Assembly: GCF_026343185.1 (NCBI RefSeq)
Contig: NZ_JAPEMA010000001.1
Span: 1,426,001 to 1,490,000 of the forward strand
Source: Streptomyces sp. NBC_00091
GTDB taxonomy: Bacteria > Actinomycetota > Actinomycetes > Streptomycetales > Streptomycetaceae
Direction of reading: 5' to 3'
Length of the DNA stretch: 64,000 nucleotides
Below are positions 34,473 through 43,710 of this stretch, piece after piece. The position numbers and the translations under genes were made by a program. The notes beneath the pieces are model-generated. The model was given only the letters and a program-made list of their open reading frames with translations, was not told the origin of the DNA and ran no database searches. The first letter of the stretch is position 1. Every line of letters begins with the position of its first letter.

Positions 34473-34697
34473 ATGTCCCTGCAAGATGATCTGACCGCCG
34501 TACGACGCAATCTGAACGAGCTGGTCCGCTCGGTGGAACAGCTGGAGAAGGACGTCGCCCGGCAGTCGCCGGCCGCCGCCACCAGGCCGCCGGACCCGTC
34601 CCGGATGGTGCACATCCCGGACACCCCGTACGACAGCACGCTGTGGACGGACACCGACGACGAGGGTCTCGGCGCCCGCGACCGCCGCGCCCCCTAG
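34473..34697 (+). CDS. Small coiled-coil protein
   Basis: 74 residues. The first 30 form an amphipathic helix with heptads (LQDDLTAVRRNLNELVRSVEQLEKDV), followed by a Pro-rich, acidic tail ending in DTPYDSTLWTDTDDEGLGARD. GAGGG about 7 bases before the ATG. Soluble, no Cys. It lies 126 bp upstream of the Sdh operon on the same strand, but no link is visible. Unknown function. Confidence 0.65.
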   Translation: MSLQDDLTAVRRNLNELVRSVEQLEKDVARQSPAAATRPPDPSRMVHIPDTPYDSTLWTDTDDEGLGARDRRAP

Positions 34698-34823
34698 GAG
34701 CGCCGCCAGCAGTGCCCCCCGGACGCGCCGCAGGCCGTCCGCGGCACCATCCCCCATCTGGCCCGGCCGCTGCGGCGGCCGGGCCTCCTGGGCCACCCCT
34801 CATCACTCCACCCGGAGTTCCCC

Positions 34824-35648
34824 TTGGCCACAGGCACGGAACCACCCCAGCAGCGGCCCGGCGGGGTCCACGGCCCCTCGCGGGCCGCGATCTCGGCCCG
34901 GCACCTGCGGACCGACCGGTGGTGGCTGTCGCCCGCCGGCACCGCGGCCGGGCTGCTCGCCTTCATCGTCTACTCGACCTGGCGGGCCTTCGCCAACGAC
35001 CACTACTACGCGGCCCCGTACGTCTCCCCCTTCTACTCCCCCTGTCTGGCGGAGAACTGCGAGACGATGCGCGGCGGCCCCAACCTCGACCTGTTCGGCA
35101 GCTGGTGGGGCCTGTCCCCCGCCCTGCTGATCCTGGTCTTCCCGCTCGGCTTCCGGCTGACCTGCTACTACTACCGCAAGGCCTACTACCGGGGCTTCTG
35201 GGCCTCCCCGCCCGCCTGCGCCGTCGCCGAGCCGCACGCCTCGTACACGGGCGAGACCCGCTTCCCGCTGATCCTGCAGAACATGCACCGGTACTTCTTC
35301 TACGCGGCGGTGCCGGTCGCGGGGATCCTCACCTACGACACCGTGCTGACCTTCCGCGACGCGCACTACGCGTGGGGCCACATGGGCCTCGGCACGCTGA
35401 TCTTCCTGGCGAACATCGTGCTGATCTGGGCCTACACCCTGTCCTGCCACTCCTGCCGGCACATCATGGGCGGCCGCCTCAAGCACTTCTCCCGGCATCC
35501 GGTGCGCTACCGCCTGTGGGGCTGGGTCAGCCGGCTCAACACCCGTCACATGCAGCTCGCGTGGGCCTCCCTGATCAGCGTGGCCCTGTGCGACTTCTAC
35601 GTGTACCTGCTGGCCAGCGGCACCATCACCGACCCGAGGATCTTCTGA
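34824..35648 (+). CDS. Sdh1-type membrane anchor subunit
   Basis: 274 residues with five hydrophobic helices (about 38-52, 97-113, 155-175, 187-206, 245-264). Directly upstream of the flavoprotein gene (1-base gap), so it is the membrane subunit of this succinate dehydrogenase/fumarate reductase. The cysteine/histidine cluster CHSCRH (Cys208, His209, Cys211, His213) at the end of helix 4, plus His155, His186 and His242, is notable: the mycobacterial Sdh1 anchor is reported to hold a membrane-embedded Rieske-type cluster, and these residues could serve the same role here. Extra Cys74/Cys79 face the outside. Quinone reduction inferred. Confidence 0.78.
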   Translation: MATGTEPPQQRPGGVHGPSRAAISARHLRTDRWWLSPAGTAAGLLAFIVYSTWRAFANDHYYAAPYVSPFYSPCLAENCETMRGGPNLDLFGSWWGLSPALLILVFPLGFRLTCYYYRKAYYRGFWASPPACAVAEPHASYTGETRFPLILQNMHRYFFYAAVPVAGILTYDTVLTFRDAHYAWGHMGLGTLIFLANIVLIWAYTLSCHSCRHIMGGRLKHFSRHPVRYRLWGWVSRLNTRHMQLAWASLISVALCDFYVYLLASGTITDPRIF

Positions 35649-35649
35649 G

Positions 35650-37551
35650 ATGGCTCAAGTGGAACGGCAGCAGTGGGACGTGGTCGTGGTCGGCGCGGGC
35701 GGTGCCGGACTGCGGGCCGCGATCGAGGCCCGCGAACGGGGCGCCCGTACGGCCGTGATCTGCAAGTCCCTCTTCGGCAAGGCCCACACGGTGATGGCGG
35801 AGGGCGGGATCGCCGCCTCCATGGGCAACGTCAACGAGGGCGACAACTGGCAGGTCCACTTCCGCGACACCATGCGCGGCGGCAAGTTCCTCAACCAGTG
35901 GCGGATGGCCGAACTACACGCCAAGGAGGCACCGGACCGGGTCTGGGAGCTGGAGACCTGGGGCGCGCTCTTCGACCGCACGCCCGACGGGAGGATCTCC
36001 CAGCGCAACTTCGGCGGGCACGAGTACCCGCGCCTCGCGCACGTCGGCGACCGGACCGGCCTGGAGCTGATCCGCACCCTCCAGCAGAAGATCGTCCAGC
36101 TCCAGCAGCAGGACTTCACGGAGTACGGGGACCACGAGGCCCGCCTCAAGGTCTTCCAGGAGTGCACGGTCACCAGGATCCTCAAGGACGGGCAGCGGGT
36201 CTCGGGGACCTTCTGCTACGAGCGCGAGACCGGCCGCTTCTTCGTCCTGGAGGCCCCCGCGGTGGTGCTGGCCACCGGCGGGATCGGCAAGTCCTTCAAG
36301 ACCACCTCCAACTCCTGGGAGTACACCGGCGACGGACACGCGCTGGCCCTGCTGGCCGGCGCCCCGCTGCTGAACATGGAGTTCGTCCAGTTCCACCCCA
36401 CGGGCATGGTCTGGCCCCCCTCGGTGAAGGGGATCCTCGTCACGGAGTCCGTCCGCGGCGACGGCGGCGTCCTGCGCAACTCCGAGGGCAAGCGGTTCAT
36501 GTTCGACTACGTCCCGGACGTCTTCAAGGAGAAGTACGCCGAGTCCGAGGAGGAGGGCGACCGCTGGTACGAGGACCCGGACCACAACCGTCGTCCGCCC
36601 GAGCTGCTCCCCCGCGACGAGGTCGCCCGCGCGATCAACTCCGAGGTGAAGGCGGGCCGCGGGTCCCCGCACGGCGGGGTCTTCCTCGATGTGTCCACCC
36701 GGATGCCGGCCGAGAAGATCAAACGCCGGCTGCCCTCCATGTACCACCAGTTCAAGGAGCTGGCGGACGTGGACATCACCGCCGAGCCCATGGAGGTCGG
36801 CCCGACCTGCCACTACGTGATGGGCGGGATCGCGGTCGACTCCGACACCGCCGCGACCGTCGGCGTACCGGGGCTGTTCGCGGCCGGTGAGGTCGCGGGC
36901 GGCATGCACGGCTCGAACCGGCTCGGCGGCAACTCCCTCTCCGACCTGCTGGTCTTCGGCCGGCGGGCCGGGCTGCACGCGGCGGCCCACGCCGCCGCGC
37001 CGGGAGGGCGGCCCGCGGTCTCCCAGGCGGAGATCGACGCGGCGGCCGCCGAAGCGCTGGCCCCCTTCCACGCGGACGAGGGCGCGGAGAACCCGTACAC
37101 CCTCCACCAGGAGCTCCAGACGGCCATGAACGACCTGGTCGGCATCATCCGCCGGGAGGGCGAGATGGCCGAGGCGCTGGAGCGGCTGGCGGCCCTGCGC
37201 GTACGGGCGGCCCGCGCCGGGGTCGAGGGGCACCGGCAGTTCAACCCGGGCTGGCACCTGGCGCTGGACCTGCGCAACATGCTGCTGGTCAGCGAGTGCG
37301 TGGCCCGCGCCGCCCTGGAGCGCACCGAGAGCCGGGGCGGGCACACCCGCGAGGACTGCCCGGCGATGGAACGCCAGTGGCGGCCGGTGAACCTGCTGTG
37401 CCGCCCGGTGGAGCCTGCCCCCGCCGACCCCGCCGCCGGCCGGATCGCGCTGGAACGGGTCCGTACCGAACCGATCCGCTCCGACCTCCTCGCGCTCTTC
37501 GAGAAGGAAGAACTGGCCAAATACCTCGCCGAAGAGGAGCTGTACGGGTGA
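35650..37551 (+). CDS. sdhA: Succinate dehydrogenase/fumarate reductase flavoprotein subunit
   Basis: 633 residues. FAD-binding Rossmann motif VVVGAGGAGLRAAIEARE, the FAD-attachment region SLFGKAHTVMAEGGIAASMGN (His in KAHTVMAEGG), catalytic segments FHPTG and SVRGDGGVLRNSEGKRF, HYVMGGI, and the terminal GGNSLSDLLVFGRRAG. Oxidises succinate to fumarate or the reverse at the cytoplasmic face and passes electrons to the Fe-S subunit. Streptomyces normally has a second, canonical sdhCDAB set elsewhere; this is the Sdh1-like set. Stop overlaps the next start (GTGA). Confidence 0.94.
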   Translation: MAQVERQQWDVVVVGAGGAGLRAAIEARERGARTAVICKSLFGKAHTVMAEGGIAASMGNVNEGDNWQVHFRDTMRGGKFLNQWRMAELHAKEAPDRVWELETWGALFDRTPDGRISQRNFGGHEYPRLAHVGDRTGLELIRTLQQKIVQLQQQDFTEYGDHEARLKVFQECTVTRILKDGQRVSGTFCYERETGRFFVLEAPAVVLATGGIGKSFKTTSNSWEYTGDGHALALLAGAPLLNMEFVQFHPTGMVWPPSVKGILVTESVRGDGGVLRNSEGKRFMFDYVPDVFKEKYAESEEEGDRWYEDPDHNRRPPELLPRDEVARAINSEVKAGRGSPHGGVFLDVSTRMPAEKIKRRLPSMYHQFKELADVDITAEPMEVGPTCHYVMGGIAVDSDTAATVGVPGLFAAGEVAGGMHGSNRLGGNSLSDLLVFGRRAGLHAAAHAAAPGGRPAVSQAEIDAAAAEALAPFHADEGAENPYTLHQELQTAMNDLVGIIRREGEMAEALERLAALRVRAARAGVEGHRQFNPGWHLALDLRNMLLVSECVARAALERTESRGGHTREDCPAMERQWRPVNLLCRPVEPAPADPAAGRIALERVRTEPIRSDLLALFEKEELAKYLAEEELYG

Positions 37552-38330
37552 CCACATACGACGCACGCTTCCGGGTCTGGCGGGGCGACGCGGAGGGCGG
37601 GGAACTGCGGGACTTCACCGTCGAGGTGCACGACGGCGAGGTGGTCCTGGACATCGTGCACCGGCTCCAGGCGACCCAGGCCTCCGACCTCGCGGTCCGC
37701 TGGAACTGCAAGGCGGGCAAGTGCGGTTCGTGCAGCGCGGAGGTCAACGGCCGCCCGCGGCTGATGTGCATGACGCGGATGTCCACCTTCACCCGCGAGG
37801 AAACCGTCACGATCACCCCGCTGCGGGCCTTCCCCGTGGTCCGGGACCTGGTCACGGACGTGTCCTTCAACTACGCCAAGGCGCGGGAGGTGCCGGCCTT
37901 CGTGCCTCCGCCGGGGGTCGCGGCGGGCGAGTACCGGATGCGGCAGGTGGACGTGGAGCGCTCGCAGGAGTTCCGCAAGTGCATCGAGTGCTTCCTGTGC
38001 CAGGACACCTGCCACGTGGTGCGTGACCACGAGGAGAACAAGACCGCCTTCGCCGGTCCGCGCTTCCTGATGCGGGTCGCGGAGCTGGACATGCACCCCC
38101 TGGACGCGGCAGCCGAAACGGGCCTCGACCGCAAACGCGCCGCCCAGGAGGAGCACGGGCTGGGCTACTGCAACATCACCAAGTGCTGCACCGAGGTCTG
38201 CCCCGAGGGCATCAAGATCACCGACAATGCCCTGATCCCGCTGAAGGAACGGGCCGTGGACCGCAAGTACGACCCCCTGGTGTGGCTGGGGAACAAGATC
38301 CGGCGCCGTTCGGATTCCGACCGTTCCTAA
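37548..38330 (+). CDS. sdhB: Succinate dehydrogenase/fumarate reductase iron-sulfur subunit
   Basis: 260 residues from GTG 37548 overlapping the sdhA stop. N-terminal [2Fe-2S] domain with CKAGKCGSCSAEVNGRPRLMC, then ferredoxin domain with CIECFLCQDTC and CNITKCCTEVCPEGI, giving the three-cluster electron path from FAD to quinone. Its stop (TAA) overlaps by 4 bases the stop of a TnpB-like gene on the other strand, so an IS607-type element has inserted exactly at its 3' end; the coding sequence is complete. Confidence 0.94.
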   Translation: MTTYDARFRVWRGDAEGGELRDFTVEVHDGEVVLDIVHRLQATQASDLAVRWNCKAGKCGSCSAEVNGRPRLMCMTRMSTFTREETVTITPLRAFPVVRDLVTDVSFNYAKAREVPAFVPPPGVAAGEYRMRQVDVERSQEFRKCIECFLCQDTCHVVRDHEENKTAFAGPRFLMRVAELDMHPLDAAAETGLDRKRAAQEEHGLGYCNITKCCTEVCPEGIKITDNALIPLKERAVDRKYDPLVWLGNKIRRRSDSDRS

Positions 38331-39967
38331 TCAGTGAGCAGGAGTGGGTCTTGTACCCATACCTGGTCACTGCGGGCATCCCGAGCGGTTTGGGATGCCC
38401 TGGTCGCCCGCTTTCGCTCCGCATCCGGCGATACGGATCGTGTCCGTGGTCCGGGGATGCGGGGGCGGGTTTCCTCACGCCCTCGGGTCTGCGGTCCGGC
38501 CTGGACGGTCCGATGCCCGCGACGATCACTCTGGTCGTCGCGGGGCGGTGCCGTCCGTCGCCGGATCGGGTGCCCGAGGGCGCGCCTGCCAATCGCCACC
38601 GAAGCGGCGTCATGGCGAGTCATCTTGCGCTTGTTGCTGGTCAGGGGCTTGCGCCAGTGCTCATCGCCCCACATCGAGGTGTAGGCCGGATCGACCGCGA
38701 CGATCGCCAGGTCCTGCTCGGCGGCCATCGACACGAGCCGGGCTTTGAGCTTGCCGGTCGGCATGCCGGAGATCAACTGCCGGAACCGCTTCTTGCGGCC
38801 GTGCTTCTCGCGTGTCTTCTCCACGGCGAAGTCCAGGTCCTCGATGCCGATCGCATGGACGCCGCAGCGACGGGCCCAGTGCAGGAGCCGGGTGATCGCG
38901 TGCCGCACCTGGGCGTCCCGGTGATCAGCCGGCCCGGCCAGGTCGAAGAAGAAGCGGTGCGGTTCGCCGACCGGGTTGCCGTGCCTGTCGAGCTGGTAGG
39001 CGGCCAGGTGGTCGGCGTTCGTATCGACCCCGACCATGCCGAGGGCGCGGGCCGCCTCCAGCGGGATCGTCTTGACCACCGGGCAAGACCAGGCAGCGGT
39101 GAGGTACCAGCGGCCCCGCGCTGCGTCGTAGTGGATGCGATAGGCCACGGCGCGGTTGCCGCTGACGCGCTCTCGCCACTCCTCGCCACGGTGCTGGAAG
39201 TGCACCGTGGAGGCGAGGACGTACCGGCCATGTGGCGCGTTGGACAGGTGAGCGAGCGGCGTGGGCAGTTTGATGGAGACCTCGCCGCCGGGAGCGACGC
39301 GGATCGTCTCGTTCCCGAAGCATTTGCCGGGCTCTCCGTCGGCGGCGAGGAACCAGCGCTCCGCTTCCCAGCGTTCGCGCCACTCCAGCTCGGTGAGCTG
39401 GGCGGACGTAAGGTTGTGACGATTGCGGGCCATCTTCTTCCCGCCCCGCACGACGTGCACGACACCTGCCTCCCGGTCGGCGCGAGCCGTGTCGAGACGG
39501 TGCTCCAGAGTGTGCAGGCGCCGGGACTTTTGGAACCACTCGCCCTTTGACCGGTAACCACCCGGCGCCTTCTTGGTGCCCTTCTCCCCGATGGGCTGCG
39601 ACAGGCGGTGCATCAGCGTGCGGACACCGGCCTCGAGGTTTTGGATGTGCGCGAGCTGACAGCGGCGGGAAGGCGCCCACTGATCGTGGGTGGCCTTGGT
39701 GATCGAACCGGCCCAGCGGGAGGACGACTCGGCGGTCAGGTCCCGCTTGCGGGCCGCCCACGTGTCCGTGGAATGCTCCAGGCCATCCGCACAGCGTGCC
39801 TTGAGGTCACGGGATGCGAGGGAGCCCAGGTGCTCGCCCACCAGGCGGAGAACCCTCTGATCCCCTGGGGTGAGGTGCTTGAGGCGGTCGCGTATGGCCA
39901 CACCGGACGGCCCGAGGGCGACAAACGGCGCGTCGATGGTGCGGAGCTTCTTCTTCGGCTCAGCCAT
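38327..39967 (-). CDS. TnpB-like RuvC protein of an IS607-type element, no zinc ribbon
   Basis: 546 residues from ATG 39967. The long N-terminal helical region (about 1-230) is followed by a RuvC-like domain with intact acidic residues: Asp315 in GMVGVDTN, Glu376 in AIGIEDLDF and Asp453 in TRHDAASVA. Where canonical TnpB has the zinc-ribbon cysteines after the PAYTS block, this protein reads DPAYTSMWGDEHWRKPL and has none. A basic, Pro/Arg-rich tail of about 85 residues follows. This subgroup accompanies IS607-type recombinases in Streptomyces; nuclease activity is plausible but unproven. Its own recombinase is broken, so the gene stands alone. Confidence 0.85.
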   Translation of the reverse strand: MAEPKKKLRTIDAPFVALGPSGVAIRDRLKHLTPGDQRVLRLVGEHLGSLASRDLKARCADGLEHSTDTWAARKRDLTAESSSRWAGSITKATHDQWAPSRRCQLAHIQNLEAGVRTLMHRLSQPIGEKGTKKAPGGYRSKGEWFQKSRRLHTLEHRLDTARADREAGVVHVVRGGKKMARNRHNLTSAQLTELEWRERWEAERWFLAADGEPGKCFGNETIRVAPGGEVSIKLPTPLAHLSNAPHGRYVLASTVHFQHRGEEWRERVSGNRAVAYRIHYDAARGRWYLTAAWSCPVVKTIPLEAARALGMVGVDTNADHLAAYQLDRHGNPVGEPHRFFFDLAGPADHRDAQVRHAITRLLHWARRCGVHAIGIEDLDFAVEKTREKHGRKKRFRQLISGMPTGKLKARLVSMAAEQDLAIVAVDPAYTSMWGDEHWRKPLTSNKRKMTRHDAASVAIGRRALGHPIRRRTAPPRDDQSDRRGHRTVQAGPQTRGREETRPRIPGPRTRSVSPDAERKRATRASQTARDARSDQVWVQDPLLLTD

Positions 39968-40237
39968 GCCCGGCCGCCTCAAGGGCCCTACGGGCCCGGT
40001 CCTTCGCCGACCGTCCTCCGTACAGGCGGGCGCAGAACGAGGTCAGCACATCCACGATGTCCTGCGCCAGGTCGTCATCGACATCACCCTCGTCCAGCAC
40101 GACAAGGCGCCGGCCAGTCGCGGACAGGGCGGCCTCAACGAGCTCGGTGCGGCCCAGCGCAAGGTGCCCTCACGGAACCAGCGATACGCGGTCTGCGGAT
40201 GCACACCCTGCGCCTGCGCCCACTCCTTGAGGTTCAT
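39960..40237 (-). pseudogene. IS607-family serine recombinase tnpA, internal deletion
   Basis: The N-terminal MerR-like DNA-binding start is intact (MNLKEWAQAQGVHPQTAYRW, then FREGTL). After that the frame shifts and the other frame gives the normal C-terminal helix region (GRTELVEAALSATGRRLVVL, CARLYGGRSAKDRARRALEA), ending in TGA that overlaps the downstream ATG. Everything between, including the catalytic-serine resolvase core (usually YARVSS), is absent. About 120 residues appear to have been lost. Clear evidence of an inactivated transposase. Confidence 0.88.
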
Positions 40238-40264
40238 ACATCCGACCGTAACAACACTCACCAA

Positions 40265-40289
40265 AGTGAACTATCACTCACAAGAGTGA
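40265..40289. promoter_or_regulatory. AGTGA half-site cluster at the IS607-type end
   Basis: AGTGA, TCACT and AGTGA occur within 25 bp, including a hairpin TCACTC-ACAA-GAGTGA at 40274-40289. Likely recognition sites for the MerR-like domain of the lost transposase; inference. Confidence 0.4.
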
Positions 40290-40388
40290 CCTAACGGACC
40301 AGCAGCTCCCCACCCCCGTTAGTTCACTTCGCGGTGGACAATGCCCCCTGGATGACCGTCGGACGACGTGATCTCAGGGGGCTTCGCG

Positions 40389-43300
40389 GTGCGGGTGGGG
40401 GAACTGCTGGCAGACCGGTACCGGCTGGACCAACGGCTCGGTGCGGGCGGCATGGGCGAGGTGTGGCGCGGCCACGACCTGGCCCTGGGCCGGGCCGTGG
40501 CGGTCAAGGTGCTGCTGGACGCGGCGACCAACGAGGAACTGATCGCGCGCTTCCGACGGGAGGCCACCATCGGTGCGCGCCTCCAGCACCCCGGGATCAC
40601 CGTGGTGCACGACGTGGGGCAGCACGAGGGGCGGCTGTTCATCGTCATGGAGCTGCTCTCCGGGGAGGACCTGGGGGCGGTGCTCGCCCGTTCGCCGGGC
40701 GGGCTGGCTCCGGCCGAGGCGGTCGGGCTGGCCGCGCAGACGGCGGAGGCGCTGGCCGCCGCGCACGAACAGGCGGTGGTGCACCGGGACCTGAAGCCCG
40801 GGAACCTCTTCCTGCTGCCCGGGGGCCGGCTCAAGATCTGCGACTTCGGCATCGCGCACTCCGCCGACGCCACGGCCGGCTGGACGGTCACGGGGCGGAT
40901 GTTCGGCACGCCGCCGTACATGGCGCCCGAGCAGTGGCGCGGCGAGCACGTGGACGCCCGGTGCGATCTGTACGCGCTGGGGTGCGTGCTGTACGCCCTG
41001 CTGAGCGGGGAGCCGCCCTTCGGCTCGGCCGAGCCGATGTACGTACTGATGCGGCGGCACGTCGAGGACGCCCCGCTGCCGCTGCGGCAGGCCGGGGCAG
41101 CGGTGAGCGCGGAGCTGGACCGGCTGGTGCTGGCCCTGCTGGAGAAGGACCCCGAGGACCGCCCGGAGTCGGCGGCGTGGGTGGCACGGGCCCTGCGGGA
41201 GCTGGCGGGCGCCGGCACGGCCCCGGGGGCGCGGGAGGCGGACGGGGCGGAGTCCGGGGACCGGACCGGGACGGGGGCGGGGAGCGACACCGGCACCGGC
41301 ACGGGGACGGGGACGGGGACCGGCACGGGGACGGGGACCGGGACGGGGACGGGCACCGGCACCGGCACCGGCACCGGCACCGGGACCGGGACCGGGACCG
41401 GGACCGGGACCGAAACGGGAATCGGCACCGGGCCCGAATCCGACACCGGGCCGAGATCCGATGGCGACGACGACAACAGCGACAACGGATACATTCCCGC
41501 CCCCGTACGGGAGTTCGTACGGGAGCTGCTGCTGGAGACGGAGGAGACGCTGACCTCCCTGCCCCCCGGGGCGGGCGAGGTGCGCGCCGAGGGGCTCGCC
41601 CTCGCGGCGGAGGCCGCGGCCCGCTTCGACGCGGGCCTCGCGAGCCGGCTCCTGGCGGACGCCGAGCTCTGGGCGTGGACCGACGGCGACGGTGACGGCG
41701 CCCGGGTCGCCGCGCTGCTGACCGGGCTGGCCCGGCGGATCTCGCGGGACGCCCCCGCCCGCACCGAACGGGTGCTGACCGACGCGCAGCAGGCCCTGTT
41801 CACGGCGTCGGACCCCAAGCGGACGGCCCGGCTGCGCAAGGTCGCGGAGGAACTCGCCGCGGTCGCGCCCGAACGCGGGGTCCGCCTGGCCCGCCGCTAC
41901 TTCGCCGACAGCTCCGCCGAGGAGGCCGTACTGGCGCGGGCCGCCCTGGCGAGCGCCCCGGCCGACCTCACGCGCGCCGAGGGCTACCTGGCCCGGATCC
42001 AGAGCCCGGTGGTCCGGGCGGCCACCGAGTCCAAGGCCGTCACCGCCGTCGCGCGGCAGGACCTGCCCGCCGCCCTGCGGCTGGCCGCGCGGATCCCCGT
42101 CGGCGGGGCCCGGGTACGGGCCCTGTGCCGGGTGGCGGGCGAGCGCTCCGCCGTCGGGGACCGGACGGGTGCGGCCGAGGCCCTGGCCCGGGCCGGGGAG
42201 GCGCTGGAGGAACTGGTGGCGGGGCGGGCGGCCCGGCTGCGCGAGCAGGCGGCCCAGCAGGCCGACCGGGGTGTCCCCGTAGAGGCCGAACGGCTGCGCA
42301 AGCAGGCGGCCGCCGTGGGCCGGGAGGACGGGCGCGGCACCGGCGACGAGGAGGTCGACGGGGCCCGTGCCGCGCTGGAGGCCGCCCGCGATCTCAGCGC
42401 CCAGGGCCACCGGTCGGTGCTGGACCTGACCGTCGCGCGGGAGCGGGCGGCCGCGGCACGCAGGCTGGGCGAACCCGCCGAGCGGGGCCGGGAACTGGCC
42501 TGGATCGCCCGGGACTGCACGGCGGGAGCGCCCTGGCTGGCGCAGGCCGCCGCGGATCCGGGCACCACGCCGCACAGGGTGACGCCGTTCCCGGACAGCG
42601 CTACCCGGCCCCCACTGCGGCAGGCCGGCCCGGGCGAGGAACGGTGGCACACCGGGAACCGCCCGGACGCCCTGCACTCCGCCGGGGAGCGCGTGGTGTG
42701 GACTTCGGGCGCCGAGGTGGGCTGCGTGGAGGCGGCGACGGGGGGCGCGCGCTGGACGGCGTACTCCGACGAGGGGATACGGGCCCGCCCGCTCCCGGAG
42801 CCGGAGCGGGTGTGGTGCGCGGCCGACGCGGACACCGTCTGCGTGGTCGTGGAGTCCGGCGGCGGGGCGCGCGGGCGGCTGGTGGTCCGGGAGCCGGCGC
42901 ACGGGCGGGTGCGCTGGTGGCGGGAGCTGCCGGAGGCGGCCTCGCTGACGCTGGCGCCCGGTCTGGTGCTGCACGCCGCCGAGGGGGAACTGACCGCCCT
43001 GGGCAAGGCCACCGGCGAGCCGGTGTGGCGGCAGCCGGTGCCGGGCGCGGGCCGGCTGTCGGTGACCGTCGCGGGCGAGTGCCTGGTCCTCGGGGACGGC
43101 CGGCAGCTGCGGGCGCTGCACCTGCCGAGCGGGGCGCCGCTGTGGTCGTGGCCGCGCGGCTACGGCGCCGGCACCCGGCCGGCCCCGGAGCTCCCCGCCG
43201 GGCCGGTGCACGTGCTCGACGGGAAGGTCCTGCGCGCCCTCGACCGGCGCAAGGGCTACGAGTTGTGGCGCTTCGAGCCGGGCACTCCGGGGGGCGGGCC

Positions 43301-43667
43301 GCTCGTCGAGGACGGGGTGGTGTACGTGGCCGCGTACCGCCCGGAGCAGGGCTGGGACGTGGTGTTCGCGCTCGACGCGGACAGCGGGGCGGTGCGGTGG
43401 CAGCGGCCCGTGACCCGGCGCGAGGGCACGGCCTGCGTGCTGGAACTGCTGGGCGTGCGGCAGGGCGTGCTGTACGTCCAGTCCTCCCACGGCGGCCGCC
43501 GGGGGCTCCTGGGGCGGGCCGCGCTGCCGTTCGTGACCGGGCTGGACCTGGACACGGGCAAGCCGCGGGGGCAGTGGGAGCACCCGTCCGCGGGGCACGA
43601 CGCGGTCGTGGCGGCCGGCACCCTGGTCCTCCCCCACCCCACCCTCACGGCCCTGGCCCTTCCGTAG
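40389..43667 (+). CDS. Serine/threonine protein kinase with C-terminal PQQ-like beta-propeller
   Basis: 1092 residues from GTG 40389 (AGGGGG 6 bases upstream; GTG 40368 lacks a site). Hanks-type kinase domain at 10-275: glycine loop [10 protein letters not shown], Lys40, catalytic HRDLKPGN (Asp134), DFG Asp152, APEQW. Then a (Thr-Gly)20 tract (301-340), an acidic linker, an Ala/Arg-rich helical region (about 375-690), and a propeller domain with repeated blades ([67 protein letters not shown]). No membrane helix, so a cytosolic kinase whose propeller probably binds a partner or ligand. Substrates unknown. Confidence 0.9.
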   Translation: MRVGELLADRYRLDQRLGAGGMGEVWRGHDLALGRAVAVKVLLDAATNEELIARFRREATIGARLQHPGITVVHDVGQHEGRLFIVMELLSGEDLGAVLARSPGGLAPAEAVGLAAQTAEALAAAHEQAVVHRDLKPGNLFLLPGGRLKICDFGIAHSADATAGWTVTGRMFGTPPYMAPEQWRGEHVDARCDLYALGCVLYALLSGEPPFGSAEPMYVLMRRHVEDAPLPLRQAGAAVSAELDRLVLALLEKDPEDRPESAAWVARALRELAGAGTAPGAREADGAESGDRTGTGAGSDTGTGTGTGTGTGTGTGTGTGTGTGTGTGTGTGTGTGTGTGTETGIGTGPESDTGPRSDGDDDNSDNGYIPAPVREFVRELLLETEETLTSLPPGAGEVRAEGLALAAEAAARFDAGLASRLLADAELWAWTDGDGDGARVAALLTGLARRISRDAPARTERVLTDAQQALFTASDPKRTARLRKVAEELAAVAPERGVRLARRYFADSSAEEAVLARAALASAPADLTRAEGYLARIQSPVVRAATESKAVTAVARQDLPAALRLAARIPVGGARVRALCRVAGERSAVGDRTGAAEALARAGEALEELVAGRAARLREQAAQQADRGVPVEAERLRKQAAAVGREDGRGTGDEEVDGARAALEAARDLSAQGHRSVLDLTVARERAAAARRLGEPAERGRELAWIARDCTAGAPWLAQAAADPGTTPHRVTPFPDSATRPPLRQAGPGEERWHTGNRPDALHSAGERVVWTSGAEVGCVEAATGGARWTAYSDEGIRARPLPEPERVWCAADADTVCVVVESGGGARGRLVVREPAHGRVRWWRELPEAASLTLAPGLVLHAAEGELTALGKATGEPVWRQPVPGAGRLSVTVAGECLVLGDGRQLRALHLPSGAPLWSWPRGYGAGTRPAPELPAGPVHVLDGKVLRALDRRKGYELWRFEPGTPGGGPLVEDGVVYVAAYRPEQGWDVVFALDADSGAVRWQRPVTRREGTACVLELLGVRQGVLYVQSSHGGRRGLLGRAALPFVTGLDLDTGKPRGQWEHPSAGHDAVVAAGTLVLPHPTLTALALP
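41289..41408 (+). repeat. Coding hexanucleotide tandem repeat, 20 Thr-Gly units
   Basis: Consensus ACSGGS (ACC/ACG then GGC/GGG), 20 units within the kinase gene, synonymously varied. Slippage in steps of 6 bases would change linker length without breaking the frame. Confidence 0.9.
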
Positions 43668-43710
43668 CCCCGGCCGGGCGTTACGCGTCCGAGCCGGGGG
43701 CTGCGCCTGT

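Larger units (their letters stand above)
38327..40300 (-). mobile_element. Degenerate IS607-type element
   Basis: Holds a deleted serine-recombinase tnpA and an intact TnpB-like gene in the usual IS607 order with overlapping ends. Boundaries are uncertain because the family makes no target duplication; the tnpA-proximal end lies in the AGTGA-rich stretch at 40265-40289 and the other end is at or next to the sdhB stop. The missing recombinase domain means it cannot move by itself. Confidence 0.8.

Noticed and set aside
38218..39982. Several overlapping plus-strand frames across the IS607-type region
   Set aside because: They lack recognisable domains and mirror the TnpB-like gene on the minus strand, whose RuvC motifs are clear.
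40368..40388. Upstream GTG as kinase start
   Set aside because: No ribosome site before it, while GTG 40389 has AGGGGG at a good distance and starts directly at the normal kinase N-terminus.
41280..41420. CRISPR or other spaced repeat array
   Set aside because: The repeats are contiguous 6-bp units inside a coding frame with no spacers. I found no spaced repeats elsewhere in the window.
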